Shown piece by piece: positions 26,029 through 34,317 of a stretch of DNA of 46,196 nucleotides; the stretch's first letter is position 1; every line of letters begins with the position of its first letter. This DNA is from Xenophilus azovorans DSM 13620 (GTDB taxonomy: Bacteria > Pseudomonadota > Gammaproteobacteria > Burkholderiales > Burkholderiaceae_C). The notes beneath the pieces are model-generated. The model saw only the letters and a list, made by a program, of their open reading frames with translations. It made no database searches and was not told where the DNA came from. The position numbers and the translations under genes are program-made. The DNA lies in contig NZ_JQKD01000042.1 in assembly GCF_000745855.1 (NCBI RefSeq), forward strand, positions 1 through 46,196, given 5' to 3'.

Positions 26029-26768
26029 CAGGCTTGTCTCCGTGGGATGGTCTTCTTGGGGGGCGTGGCGGCGGCACGGCCGGCGCGCGGCCGCGGCAGC
26101 GCGGCGCGCAGGCCGCCGACGATGAAGTTCACCAGCAGCGCGCCGGCGGCCGGGTCGGCGGCGTGGTCCTCGCCGCCCGAGAGGCGCTCCACCCGCGTGT
26201 CGGTCAGGTGGTGCAGCAGCGCGCCGAGCGCGAACTGGTAGCCCCACGCCACCTGCCCGCGCGTGGCATGCGGCAGGGCGCGGTGCAGTGCGTCGATGAA
26301 GGCGGTGGCCAGCGGGTCGAAGTAGCGGCGCAGCACCTGGTCGGCCTCGGGCGTCGCGTGGTACAGCTCGCGCGCCACCAGCAGCGCGTAGTACTCGCCC
26401 TCGCTGCTCGCGCGCAGCGCCAGCACCGGCGCGGTGAAGGCCTCGATGATGCGCGGCAGCGTGCGCGCGTCGGCCGGGTCGATGCGCACGGCGGCCAGCG
26501 CGGCCAGGCGCTCCTCGATGGTGTGGTTCCAGTGCGCGAAGATGGCCTCGAACAGCTCGTTCTTGGGTCCGAAGTAGTAACCCACCAGCGCCAGCGGCAC
26601 GCCGGCCTCGTCGGCGATCTGGCGGATGCTCACCGCGTGGTAGCCGTGGCGGGCGAACAGCTTCTCGGCCGCCAGCAGGATGGCCTGGCGGCGGTCCGGG
26701 CGCGGCTCGGCCGAGGCGGCGCGGGCGCGGCGCGTAGGGCGTGGCACGGTGGGCGGCCGAGCGTTCAT
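26028..26768 (-). CDS. TetR-family transcriptional regulator
   Basis: The 246-residue product (from ATG 26768) has a TetR helix-turn-helix at about 25-75: RQAILLAAEKLFARHGYHAVSIRQIADEAGVPLALVGYYFGPKNELFEAIF. A C-terminal ligand-binding and dimerisation region follows, and the tail is Arg/Lys-rich. The upstream extension to 26855 overlaps the palindrome and is less likely. It is the first gene of the operon that continues with the ABC transporter, cyclase and fahA. It is divergent from acetoacetyl-CoA synthetase, and the 19-bp palindrome between them is its likely operator. Confidence 0.92.
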   Translation of the reverse strand: MNARPPTVPRPTRRARAASAEPRPDRRQAILLAAEKLFARHGYHAVSIRQIADEAGVPLALVGYYFGPKNELFEAIFAHWNHTIEERLAALAAVRIDPADARTLPRIIEAFTAPVLALRASSEGEYYALLVARELYHATPEADQVLRRYFDPLATAFIDALHRALPHATRGQVAWGYQFALGALLHHLTDTRVERLSGGEDHAADPAAGALLVNFIVGGLRAALPRPRAGRAAATPPKKTIPRRQA

Positions 26769-26785
26769 GGCATATATTGAACGTC

Positions 26786-26804
26786 TGTACAAAAGACTTG
26801 TACA
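26786..26804. promoter_or_regulatory. TGTACAA-N5-TTGTACA palindrome, likely TetR operator
   Basis: A perfect 7-bp inverted repeat with a 5-bp centre lies 17 bp upstream of the tetR start and 86 bp upstream of the acetoacetyl-CoA synthetase start. Its 19-bp length and position in a divergent control region suit a TetR dimer site. It could control both directions. Confidence 0.65.
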
Positions 26805-26889
26805 CGCGTGCAAACCCGAAGTCGCGCAGATGACGGTGCCCGGGGGAATCCGCATTGAGCGCCCTGCTGCGCCGCACTACCCTGGCGCC

Positions 26890-28905
26890 ATGACCGCTCC
26901 TGCCTACGTCCCCCAGATCCGCCTCTTCCAGAACTGGCTGCGCGACACGCGCGGCCTCGCCTTCGACAGCTACGACGCCCTGTGGCAATGGTCGGTGACC
27001 GACCTCGACGCCTTCTGGCAGAGCCTGTGGGACTACGCCGGCATCCAGTCGCCCACGCCGCACACGGCGGTGCTGGCCGAGCGCCGCATGCCCGGCGCGG
27101 TGTGGTTCCCCGGCGCGCAGGTCAACTACGCGCACGAGGTGTTCAAGCACGTCGACAAGGCCCATGCGGCCGGGCTGCCCGCCGTCATCAGCGAGAACGA
27201 GCGCGGCGAGGTGCGCGAGCTGTCGTGGCCCGAGCTGAAGCGCCAGGTCGCCTCCGTCGCGCTCACGCTCAAGGGCATGGGCGTGCAGCGCGGCGACCGC
27301 GTGGCGGCCTACCTGCCCAACATCCCGGAGACGATGGTCGCCTTCCTGGCCTGCTCCAGCATCGGCGCGGTGTGGAGCGTGTGCGCGCCCGACATGGGCA
27401 CGGCCGCCGTCGCCGACCGCTTCAGGCAGATCGAGCCGAAGGTGCTGATCGCGGCGGACGGCGTGCACTACGGGCAGAAGGCGATCGACCGCAGCGCCGT
27501 GCTGCGGGAACTGCGTTCGCAACTGCCGACGGTGGAGAAGCTGCTGCTGCTGCGCACGCCCTACGCCGCGGTCGAGGTGCCGCACGACATCGACTGGGCC
27601 GCCGCCACGTCGCGCGGCGGCGCCGAGGTGGCCGCCTTCGCACCCGAGTGGCTGCCCTTCGACCACCCGGTGTGGATCGTCTACTCCAGCGGCACCACCG
27701 GCCTGCCCAAGCCCATCGTGCACGGGCAGGGCGGCATCCTGCTGTCGATGGCGGTCTCGCAACTGCACTACGACACGGGAGCGAGCTACGCGGCCAACAG
27801 CCTCGGCGAGCGCTTCCACTGGTACAGCTCCACCGGCTGGGTGATGTGGAACGCGCAGCTCGCGGGGCTGGTCTCGGGCACCACCTGCGTCATCTACGAC
27901 GGCCACCCTGCGCACAGCAAGGAGCAGCCCGACTGGTCGGTGCTGTGGCGCTTCGTCGCGCGCCACCGTGTCACCTTCTTCGGGGCCGGTGCGGCCTACT
28001 TCACCAACTGCATGAAGGCCGGCGTGCAGGCGCGCGAATGCGGCGAGCTGTCGCAGGTGCGCGTGCTGGGCAGCACCGGCTCGCCGCTGGCGGAGGACGT
28101 GCAGCGATGGGGCAGCGCGCAGCTGCGCGAGGCCGGCGCGCCGAATCCCTGGTGGTGCAACATCTCGGGCGGCACCGACTTTTGCGGCGCTTTCGTCGGT
28201 GGCAACCGCGAGCTGCCCGAGGTGCCGGGCCAGATGCAGTGCCGCTTCCTAGGCGCCGCCGTCTACGCGTGGAACGAGAACGGCCAGCCCGTGGTGGACG
28301 AGGTGGGCGAGCTGGTGTGCACCGAGCCCATTCCCTCGATGCCGCTGTACTTCTGGAACGACCCGGGCAACGCGCGCTACCTCTCCAGCTACTTCGACAC
28401 CTATCCCGGCGTGTGGCGCCACGGCGACTGGCTCAAGGTCGGCCGCGACGGCGGCTGCGTCATCTACGGCCGCAGCGACGCCACCATCAACCGCCAGGGC
28501 CTGCGCATGGGCACCAGCGAGATCTACAACGCGGTCGAGGCACTGCCCGAGGTGCTCGACTCGATGGTGGTCGACCTGGAGTACCTGGGCCGCGACAGCT
28601 ACATGCCCCTGTTCGTCGTGTTGCGCCCCGGCGTGGCGCTGGACGACGCGATGAAGAAGAAGCTGGGCGACGCCATCCGCGCCAGCCTGTCGCCGCGCTT
28701 CCTGCCCGACGACATCTTCCAGGTCGCCGAGATCCCGCGCACCCTCTCGGGCAAGAAGCAGGAGCTGCCGATCAAGAAGCTGCTGCTGGGCCAGCCGATC
28801 GAGAAGGTGGTCAACCGGGAGGCGATGGCCAACCCGGGCTGCCTGGACTGGTACGTGGACCTGGCGGCGCGGCACCTGGCGGGCGCCGCGGGGGCGAAGG
28901 CATGA
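26890..28905 (+). CDS. Acetoacetyl-CoA synthetase
   Basis: The 671-residue adenylate-forming enzyme activates acetoacetate with ATP and CoA. It has the P-loop-like VYSSGTTGLPKPIVHGQGG (about 265-283), HWYSSTGWVMWN (AACS-specific), the hinge motif GRSDATINRQGLRMGTSEIY, and the conserved lysine in TLSGKKQELPIKK. Length and the N-terminal domain match AACS. It is divergent from the tetR operon whose last gene, fumarylacetoacetase, releases acetoacetate, so the two would connect metabolically. The ORF upstream of Met 26890 is non-homologous. Confidence 0.95.
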   Translation: MTAPAYVPQIRLFQNWLRDTRGLAFDSYDALWQWSVTDLDAFWQSLWDYAGIQSPTPHTAVLAERRMPGAVWFPGAQVNYAHEVFKHVDKAHAAGLPAVISENERGEVRELSWPELKRQVASVALTLKGMGVQRGDRVAAYLPNIPETMVAFLACSSIGAVWSVCAPDMGTAAVADRFRQIEPKVLIAADGVHYGQKAIDRSAVLRELRSQLPTVEKLLLLRTPYAAVEVPHDIDWAAATSRGGAEVAAFAPEWLPFDHPVWIVYSSGTTGLPKPIVHGQGGILLSMAVSQLHYDTGASYAANSLGERFHWYSSTGWVMWNAQLAGLVSGTTCVIYDGHPAHSKEQPDWSVLWRFVARHRVTFFGAGAAYFTNCMKAGVQARECGELSQVRVLGSTGSPLAEDVQRWGSAQLREAGAPNPWWCNISGGTDFCGAFVGGNRELPEVPGQMQCRFLGAAVYAWNENGQPVVDEVGELVCTEPIPSMPLYFWNDPGNARYLSSYFDTYPGVWRHGDWLKVGRDGGCVIYGRSDATINRQGLRMGTSEIYNAVEALPEVLDSMVVDLEYLGRDSYMPLFVVLRPGVALDDAMKKKLGDAIRASLSPRFLPDDIFQVAEIPRTLSGKKQELPIKKLLLGQPIEKVVNREAMANPGCLDWYVDLAARHLAGAAGAKA

Positions 28906-29327
28906 ACCGCCGGCGCCGTGCGCTCTGCGCGGCCGTGCCCGCCGCGTCGATGCTGGCCGCCTGCGGCACACCGCCCGCCTCGGCCCCGGCCAGCCGCGTG
29001 GTGCGCGGCAGCGTCGCCTGGCGCGAGCGCATCGCCGTGCCGCCGGAGGCGGAACTCATCGTCCGCGTGCTGGACGTCTCGCGCGCCGACGCGCCCGCCG
29101 TGGTACTGGCCGAGCAGCGCCAGCGCACCGGTGGCCGCCAGCCGCCCTTCGCCTTCGAACTCGCGGTGGACGCGGCGCGCCTCGACCCGCGCATGCGCTG
29201 CACCGTCGCGGCGCGCGTCGAGCTGGCGGGCCGGCTGCTCTTCATCAGCGACACGGCGTACCCGGTGCTCACCCAGGGTGCGGGCGAGACGGCGGACCTG
29301 ATGCTCGTGCGCGTGCCGGCGCGCTGA
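28902..29327 (+). CDS. YbaY-like putative lipoprotein
   Basis: The 141-residue product has a lipoprotein signal with lipobox LAAC at residues 18-21. The remaining domain (VVRGSVAWRERIAVPPEAELIVRVLDVSRADAPAVVLAEQ) resembles the YbaY/type III secretion pilotin-like family, which has beta-rich outer-membrane lipoproteins. The ATG overlaps the AACS stop by 4 bp, so it is co-translated, though no functional link to AACS is known. Confidence 0.82.
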   Translation: MNRRRRALCAAVPAASMLAACGTPPASAPASRVVRGSVAWRERIAVPPEAELIVRVLDVSRADAPAVVLAEQRQRTGGRQPPFAFELAVDAARLDPRMRCTVAARVELAGRLLFISDTAYPVLTQGAGETADLMLVRVPAR

Positions 29328-29345
29328 CCCAGGCGAGGTGCCGGC

Positions 29346-29918
29346 TCAGGCGCCGCCCGCCGGCGGCTTCGCCGGAACGCGGTAGCGCAGTTCCGCGAAG
29401 CCCGTGCCGATCTGCCTGGCCGAGACCAGCACCAGCGGCGGCTGTGTGAGCCGTCGCGGAAACAGCGGCTTGCCCCTGCCCAGCGTGACGGAGCCGACCT
29501 GGACGATGATCTCCTCCAGCAGCCCGGCGTCGTGGAACTGGCCGGCCAGGTCGCCGCCGCCGACGATCCACAGGTTGCGGCCGCCGGCGGCGGCGCGCAT
29601 GGCGTCGTGCACGGGCCGCACGTCGCCGCGCACGAAGCGCAGGTCCGCGCCCGGCACGGCCGGCAGCGTCCGGTGCGAGAACACCCAGGCCGGCTGGCTG
29701 TACGGCCAGGCCGAGCCGGTCTGGTCGGCGACCGCCTGCGCGTGCCGCAGCATCCATTCGTAGGTGCTCGCCCCCATCGCCAGCGCGCCGACCTCGGCGA
29801 TGAACGCGGGGTAGCCCGTGTCGTTGATGTCGCCGAGCGGGAACAGCCAGTCGAGGGCGTCGTCCTCGGTGGCGATGAAGCCGTCCAGGCTCGCGGCGGT
29901 GTAGTACTGGGTCGTCAT
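29346..29918 (-). CDS. Dihydrofolate reductase-like (RibD C-terminal) protein
   Basis: The 190-residue product has the RibD_C/DHFR-like fold. It starts TTQYYTAASLDGFIATEDDALDWL, has LAMGASTYEWML, and the dinucleotide-binding segment NLWIVGGGDLAGQFHDAGLLEEI (about 115-137), ending with FAELRYRV. It is a stand-alone relative of the riboflavin reductase domain, probably NADPH-dependent with unknown substrate. It is not folA: it lacks the folA N-terminal pattern. Confidence 0.88.
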   Translation of the reverse strand: MTTQYYTAASLDGFIATEDDALDWLFPLGDINDTGYPAFIAEVGALAMGASTYEWMLRHAQAVADQTGSAWPYSQPAWVFSHRTLPAVPGADLRFVRGDVRPVHDAMRAAAGGRNLWIVGGGDLAGQFHDAGLLEEIIVQVGSVTLGRGKPLFPRRLTQPPLVLVSARQIGTGFAELRYRVPAKPPAGGA

Positions 29919-29940
29919 GGCGGTGCGCAGCGATCCCGCC

Positions 29941-30354
29941 CTACAGCCACGTCCCCGGCCCCTGCGGCATCTGGATCTGCATGGCCGGGTCGGGGCCGCT
30001 GACGAAGGCGCCGATCAGCAGGCTGAGGATCGACACGAACAGGCTGGCGAACAGCGCGGTCCAGAAGCCCGAGACGCGGAAGCCCCGCACCAGCGCCGCC
30101 ACCAGCAGGATCATCAGCGCGTTGATCACCAGCAGGAACAGGCCGAAGGTGAGCAGCGTGAGCGGCAGCGTCAGCACGATCAGCAGCGGCTTGACGATGG
30201 CGTTGGCGAAGCCCAGCAGCAGCGCGGAAATGACCAGCGCGCCGGTGCTGTCGAACTTCAGCCCCTTGAAGATGTGGCTGGCGACCCACAGCGCCAGCGC
30301 CGTGATGGCCCATTGGACGAGGAAGGGAGCGAGGTTGGACAGCATGGCGGCCAT
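29941..30354 (-). CDS. Phage-holin-4-like (YvlD/DUF360) membrane protein
   Basis: The 137-residue protein has four hydrophobic segments: about 8-24, 35-60, 62-82 and 92-115. It carries the conserved stretch FANAIVKPLLIVLTLPLTLLTFGLFLLVINALMILL of the phage holin 4-2/YvlD family. Despite the family name these are chromosomal membrane proteins of unknown role. Met 30345 (MLSNLAPF) is an alternative start. There is no other phage gene nearby. Confidence 0.88.
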   Translation of the reverse strand: MAAMLSNLAPFLVQWAITALALWVASHIFKGLKFDSTGALVISALLLGFANAIVKPLLIVLTLPLTLLTFGLFLLVINALMILLVAALVRGFRVSGFWTALFASLFVSILSLLIGAFVSGPDPAMQIQMPQGPGTWL

Positions 30355-30449
30355 CCTAGCGGAGACACGGGCTGTCGATGCCGGCCTACGCCGCCGCTGC
30401 GGCGGCAGGCGCAACCTGGGGTGTCGTGCAACCATCCAAGGAGCCCACC

Positions 30450-30758
30450 ATGCCCCGAGGCGAAAAGTCCGCTTACACCGACAAGCAGAAGCGCAAGGCG
30501 CAGCACATCGAGGAGGGCTACGAGCAGCGCGGGGTCGGCAAGGAAGAAGCCGAGCGCCGCGCCTGGGCCACCGTCAACCGCGAGTCCGGCGGCGGCAACA
30601 AGAGTGGCTCGGGCCGCGGCCACGCCGACACGAAGGTCGCCGCGCGCAAGGGCGGCCGCCTGGGCGGCGCGGCCTCGGCGTCGCGCAGCGCCGAGGAGCG
30701 CTCCGCCTCCGCCCGCAAGGCGGCGGCCACGCGCAAGCGCCGCGCGGCGCAGCACTGA
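30450..30758 (+). CDS. Small basic 'plasmid stabilization'-type protein
   Basis: The 102-residue, very basic protein starts MPRGEKSAYTDKQKRKAQHIEEGYEQRG and has ERRAWATVNRESGGGNKSGSGRG, typical of short proteins annotated as plasmid stabilisation factors in proteobacteria. A Lys/Arg/Ala tail follows. An AAGGAG ribosome site lies 7 bp before the ATG. Nucleic-acid binding or a stress role is plausible. There is no plasmid context here. Confidence 0.8.
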   Translation: MPRGEKSAYTDKQKRKAQHIEEGYEQRGVGKEEAERRAWATVNRESGGGNKSGSGRGHADTKVAARKGGRLGGAASASRSAEERSASARKAAATRKRRAAQH

Positions 30759-30831
30759 TCGACGAACGGAGCGCGCCCCGCGCCGAAAGGCACGCGCCGG
30801 CGGCCCCGGGCGGGCCCACAATGGCAGCACC

Positions 30832-31404
30832 ATGCAAGCCGTCCGCGTCCGCACCGCTCTCCCGCCGGCCACGCTGCTGGCGGCGCTGCTCCTGGCCGGG
30901 TGGACGGCGCCGGCCGGTGCCGAGGTCGTGCGTTGCACCGACGCCGCCGGCCGCACCAGCTACACCGACGGCAAGTGCCCCGCCGGCACGCGCCAGGCGC
31001 AGCGGCTGCCCGAGGTGGAAGTGCCGCCTGCGCCGCCCCCGTCCGAGGACGCCGCGCCTGCCCCTGCATCGGCGCCAGTTCCAGCGCCCGCTCCCGCTCC
31101 CGCCCCCGCGGCAGCCCCGGGCGACGGCCTGGTGATCCTCGACAGCCGCGGCACCGCCGCACCGCCGGCCGCGCCGGCGCCGTACGTGGACGAGCCCTAC
31201 CCCTACCCCGGCCATGCCTATGGGCCGGGCTACCGCGGCGCGCCGCCGCCGCGCGACATGCGCCCGCGCCTGCGCAACTGCGACGCCACCGGCTGCAACG
31301 ACAGCCTGGGCAACCACTACGACCGCCGCGGCCGCATCGACCGCTACACCGGCCCCGACGGCAAGACCTGCCGGCCGGTGGGGTCCACCACCATCTGCCG
31401 CTGA
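30832..31404 (+). CDS. DUF4124-domain exported protein
   Basis: The 190-residue product has a signal peptide (about 1-30, ending PAGA) and then a DUF4124 module (EVVRCTDAAGRTSYTDGKCPAGT, about 31-53) with its paired Cys. A long Pro/Ala repeat linker follows (about 62-105). The Tyr/Pro/Gly-rich C-terminal region has two short Cys-containing repeats (NCDATGCNDSLGNHYDRRGRIDRY and CRPVGSTTICR). It is probably periplasmic or at the cell surface. The function is unknown. Confidence 0.8.
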   Translation: MQAVRVRTALPPATLLAALLLAGWTAPAGAEVVRCTDAAGRTSYTDGKCPAGTRQAQRLPEVEVPPAPPPSEDAAPAPASAPVPAPAPAPAPAAAPGDGLVILDSRGTAAPPAAPAPYVDEPYPYPGHAYGPGYRGAPPPRDMRPRLRNCDATGCNDSLGNHYDRRGRIDRYTGPDGKTCRPVGSTTICR

Positions 31405-31420
31405 GCGCCGCCCGGCGTGT

Positions 31421-31783
31421 TCAGGGCTTGCAGCTGCCGCCCATCGAGACCGAGCCGTCGCGGCATTCGGTGAGGATGCGCTCCTGCGCGCCGCCCGGCC
31501 GCGGCGCCGGCGCGGCGGCGGGCAGCGGCTGGCTGGGCTCGCGCACGTAGACGATCTTGCGCGAGCCGAGTTCGCAGGTGCCGACCACGCGGGCCTCGGT
31601 CGCCGCGTCCATCGGCAGCACGGTGACGCTGAAGCGGCTGACCCCGGCCGAGGCGATGCGTGCCTCGATGCTGGCGCGAAGCTCCTCGCAGGAGGTGCCC
31701 TGCGCCTGCGCGCCGGCGGCTGCGGCCAGCAGCAGCAGCGGTGGAAGGAGCCGCGGGGCGGGGAGGGAGCGGTCGGCGTGCAT
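31421..31783 (-). CDS. DUF1161-family periplasmic protein
   Basis: The 120-residue product has a signal peptide (about 1-27, ending GAQAQ) and then SCEELRASIEARIASAGVSRFSVTVLP and GTCELGSRKIVYVRE, the DUF1161 pattern with conserved Cys. It ends with Pro/Ala-rich spacing and a Cys-containing tail. The longer frame to 31939 is not exported-looking and is rejected. It is convergent with the DUF4124 gene, 16 bp apart. The function is unknown. Confidence 0.78.
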   Translation of the reverse strand: MHADRSLPAPRLLPPLLLLAAAAGAQAQGTSCEELRASIEARIASAGVSRFSVTVLPMDAATEARVVGTCELGSRKIVYVREPSQPLPAAAPAPRPGGAQERILTECRDGSVSMGGSCKP

Positions 31784-31932
31784 GGGCCCTGCTTTTACAC
31801 CGCCGCACGGCCGCTGTCTGCCGGCCGGCGCGCGCAGCCGCGCCCGACCGACAGGCGATGCAAGAGGCGGCCTACGCAGCCGCCCGGGCAGGCGCGCAGC
31901 ATGGAAGGCATCTCCTTTCCCGAGGAACCGCC

Positions 31933-32268
31933 ATGCCACATCGATCCCCTCGCGGGCAGCGCGCGGGCGCGCGCCAGGGCCGGCGCTGGTCGCAGCACGT
32001 CACCGGGACCAGCGATGCGATGGACCTCGAACACGGGGTCTTCGCGCAGCCCAGCGCCCAGGCCATCGCGCGCTCGCTCAAGCGCTCGGCCGAGCACAGC
32101 CGGCGCCGCAAGAGCGACCCGTTCCGTTCGGCCATGTCCATGCTGAACTTCTACATCAACCGCGCCGGCCGGCGGCTGCCGGCCGCGCGCAGGCGCCGGC
32201 TCGAAGCGGCCAAGCGCGCGCTGCGCGAGCTGTTCCACCGCCCGCAGCCGCAGCGGGCCTCGCGCTGA
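31933..32268 (+). CDS. DUF3175-domain protein
   Basis: The 111-residue basic protein contains RRWSQHVTGTSDAMDLEHGVFAQPSAQAIARSLKRSAEHSRRRKSDPFRSAMSMLNFYINRAGRRLP, a clear match to DUF3175. A GAGG site (31922-31925) lies 7 bp before the ATG. DUF3175 proteins are small, basic, cytoplasmic and of unknown function. It is convergent with the nucleotide cyclase gene, 13 bp apart. Confidence 0.84.
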   Translation: MPHRSPRGQRAGARQGRRWSQHVTGTSDAMDLEHGVFAQPSAQAIARSLKRSAEHSRRRKSDPFRSAMSMLNFYINRAGRRLPAARRRRLEAAKRALRELFHRPQPQRASR

Positions 32269-32281
32269 GCACCTCCGCCGG

Positions 32282-34201
32282 TCAGGCGGCGGGCGGCGCG
32301 GCCTCGAGCAGCTCGTACACCAGCAGCGGCTGCTGGCGCCCGCGGATCTGCATCGCGTCCAGCCGGCGCGTGGGCAGCGCGCCGCCCAGGCCCTCGAAGG
32401 TGGTCTGCGAGATGAGGATGCGCGTGCCCAGTTCCTTGTTCAGCCCCTCGATGCGGCTGGCCACGTTCATCGTGTCGCCCACCGCCGTGTAGCTCAGCCG
32501 GTCGTTGGAGCCCAGCACGCCGGTGATGGCCGGGCCGGTGTGGATGCCGATGCGCGTGGGGAAGGGCGCGCGCCCCTGCGCCTGCCACTGGGCGTTGAGC
32601 GCGTCCAGCTCGGTCTGCAGCTCCAGCGCGGCGCGGCAGGCGCGCAGTTCCGCGTCGGGCCACTCGGTGGGCGCGCCCCAGAAGACCAGCATGCCGTCGC
32701 CGATGTACTTGTCGATGGTGCCGCCATGGCGCGCGACGACGGCCGCCGCCAGGTTGAAGTACTGCGTGAGCTGGTCCACCAGGCCGCCGATGGGCGTGGT
32801 TTCGGCGATGCGCGTGAAGCCGCCCACGTCGGTGAACATGACGGTGATGCGGCGAGGCTCGCCGCTGGGCGCCAGGTCGTGCCCGCGGTCCACCAGCTGC
32901 GTCACCACGTCCACCGGCACGAACTTGCGGAAGGCCTTCAGGCCGCGCGCCGAGTCGTCCAGCGCTTGGTCCAGGTGCTGGATCTCCAGCACGCGGCTGT
33001 GCACGCGCGGCAGCCGGTCCAGGTCGAGCCGGCCGATGCGCCGCGCGATGCGCGACAGCTGCTCCACCGGCGCCGTCACGCGCTGCGCCAGCCGCAGCGA
33101 GACCATCACGATCAGCCCCAGGAAGCCCAGCACCAGCGCCAGCGCCCACAGCACGGCGCGGCGCAGGCCGCCGAGCAGCTTCTCTTCGGGCACCCAGCTG
33201 ATCAGCCGCCAGTGGGTTGAGGGGATGCGCGAGGTCTGCACCAGGTAGCGCCGGCCGTCCACCTCGATCGGGAAGTGGGTGGCGATGGTGCCGCGCGCGC
33301 TGCCGTCGGCCAGCATGTGGGCGTGCACGGCGCCCAGCACGCCGCCTTCCGGCGCGTGCAGCGCATGGGCGCGGCCGGGCTGGTCGCTGCGGGCCAGCAC
33401 CTGCCCGTCGGCGCTGAGCAGGGCGCTGTCGCCGTAGCCGGCGCGGCTGAACTGGCGCACGAAGTCCGCCAGCCGGCCCAGCGTCACGTCGCCGGCGGCC
33501 ACCAGCACCTGCGCGCCGCTGGCGTCGCGGCGGCGGCTGGGGATGGCGTAGGTCACGCCCAGCTCCTGCGCGGCGGCGAAGACGTAGGGGCGCGTCCACA
33601 CCGGTGCCTGCTTCTGCAGGGCCATCGAGAACCAGCTGCGCGAGAGGGGGTCGTAGTCGCTGCGGAAGGCCGAGATGCGCTCGGTCAGGTAGCGCTGCTG
33701 CACGTCGCCGCCGGTGCCGTCCTCGGGCGGCCTCGGCTTGAACTCCCAGGTCTCGACGGTCGTGCCGTGCTCGCGCACGATGTGGCGCACCGCCGGGTCG
33801 GGGTAGCGCTGCACCATCAGCATGCGGCCCAGGTCGTTGGCCACGTACAGGCTGTCCAGCTCGGGCGACTGCTGCAGCAGCACCCACAGCAGCTCGGCCG
33901 TGGGCACGGCGCCCTCGCCGGCCGGACGCAGGCTGGGCGCGGCAGCCATCGCCTGCACCACCGAGGTGGCCTTGGCCAGGAAGGCGTTGACCTTGTCCTC
34001 GATGCGCAGGTGGTCGGCCCGATGGGCCGATTCGCCGATGGCCGTCACCAGCCGCTGCGCGCCCCAGTAGCCCAGCCCCACCAGCAGCAGCGACTGCGCC
34101 AGCACCACGGCCGTGATGATGGTGCCCACGTCGACGCGGAAGCGCCGCAGGCGGCGGGGGCTGGCAGCAGCAGGGGAAGGCGTGGGGGATTCGGAGGCCA
34201 T
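32282..34201 (-). CDS. Membrane-bound class III adenylate/guanylate cyclase with periplasmic sensor
   Basis: The 639-residue protein has a first membrane helix at about 26-46, a large periplasmic dCache-like sensor (about 50-335), a second helix (LWALALVLGFLGLIVMVSLRL), a HAMP segment, and a class III cyclase domain (about 435-630). Metal-binding Asp residues are seen in VMFTDVGGFTR and DKYIGDGMLVFWGAP; the latter also contributes Lys. The transition-state region TAVGDTMNVASRIEGL has the Asn and Arg. Met 34201 is preferred to a TTG at 34237. It would make cAMP in response to an external ligand. The link to the Crp-type gene at 1448 is only suggestive. Confidence 0.93.
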   Translation of the reverse strand: MASESPTPSPAAASPRRLRRFRVDVGTIITAVVLAQSLLLVGLGYWGAQRLVTAIGESAHRADHLRIEDKVNAFLAKATSVVQAMAAAPSLRPAGEGAVPTAELLWVLLQQSPELDSLYVANDLGRMLMVQRYPDPAVRHIVREHGTTVETWEFKPRPPEDGTGGDVQQRYLTERISAFRSDYDPLSRSWFSMALQKQAPVWTRPYVFAAAQELGVTYAIPSRRRDASGAQVLVAAGDVTLGRLADFVRQFSRAGYGDSALLSADGQVLARSDQPGRAHALHAPEGGVLGAVHAHMLADGSARGTIATHFPIEVDGRRYLVQTSRIPSTHWRLISWVPEEKLLGGLRRAVLWALALVLGFLGLIVMVSLRLAQRVTAPVEQLSRIARRIGRLDLDRLPRVHSRVLEIQHLDQALDDSARGLKAFRKFVPVDVVTQLVDRGHDLAPSGEPRRITVMFTDVGGFTRIAETTPIGGLVDQLTQYFNLAAAVVARHGGTIDKYIGDGMLVFWGAPTEWPDAELRACRAALELQTELDALNAQWQAQGRAPFPTRIGIHTGPAITGVLGSNDRLSYTAVGDTMNVASRIEGLNKELGTRILISQTTFEGLGGALPTRRLDAMQIRGRQQPLLVYELLEAAPPAA

Positions 34202-34317
34202 GGCGCGGACGCGGGCACCGCGCGGCCGCGCGGACAACCCGCAATCTTCGCCCTACGCGCGCCGGCGAGGTAGGGCTGAATGCACACAGGAAACAATGCA
34301 ATAACAATCCATGGCGC

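Noticed and set aside
29941-30354. A prophage remnant, because of the phage-holin-type family name
   Set aside because: The protein belongs to a chromosomal membrane family and no phage gene lies nearby.
31060-31125. Short tandem repeat of Pro/Ala codons as a possible CRISPR or microsatellite
   Set aside because: It is a low-complexity linker within the DUF4124 gene, with irregular units and no spacers.
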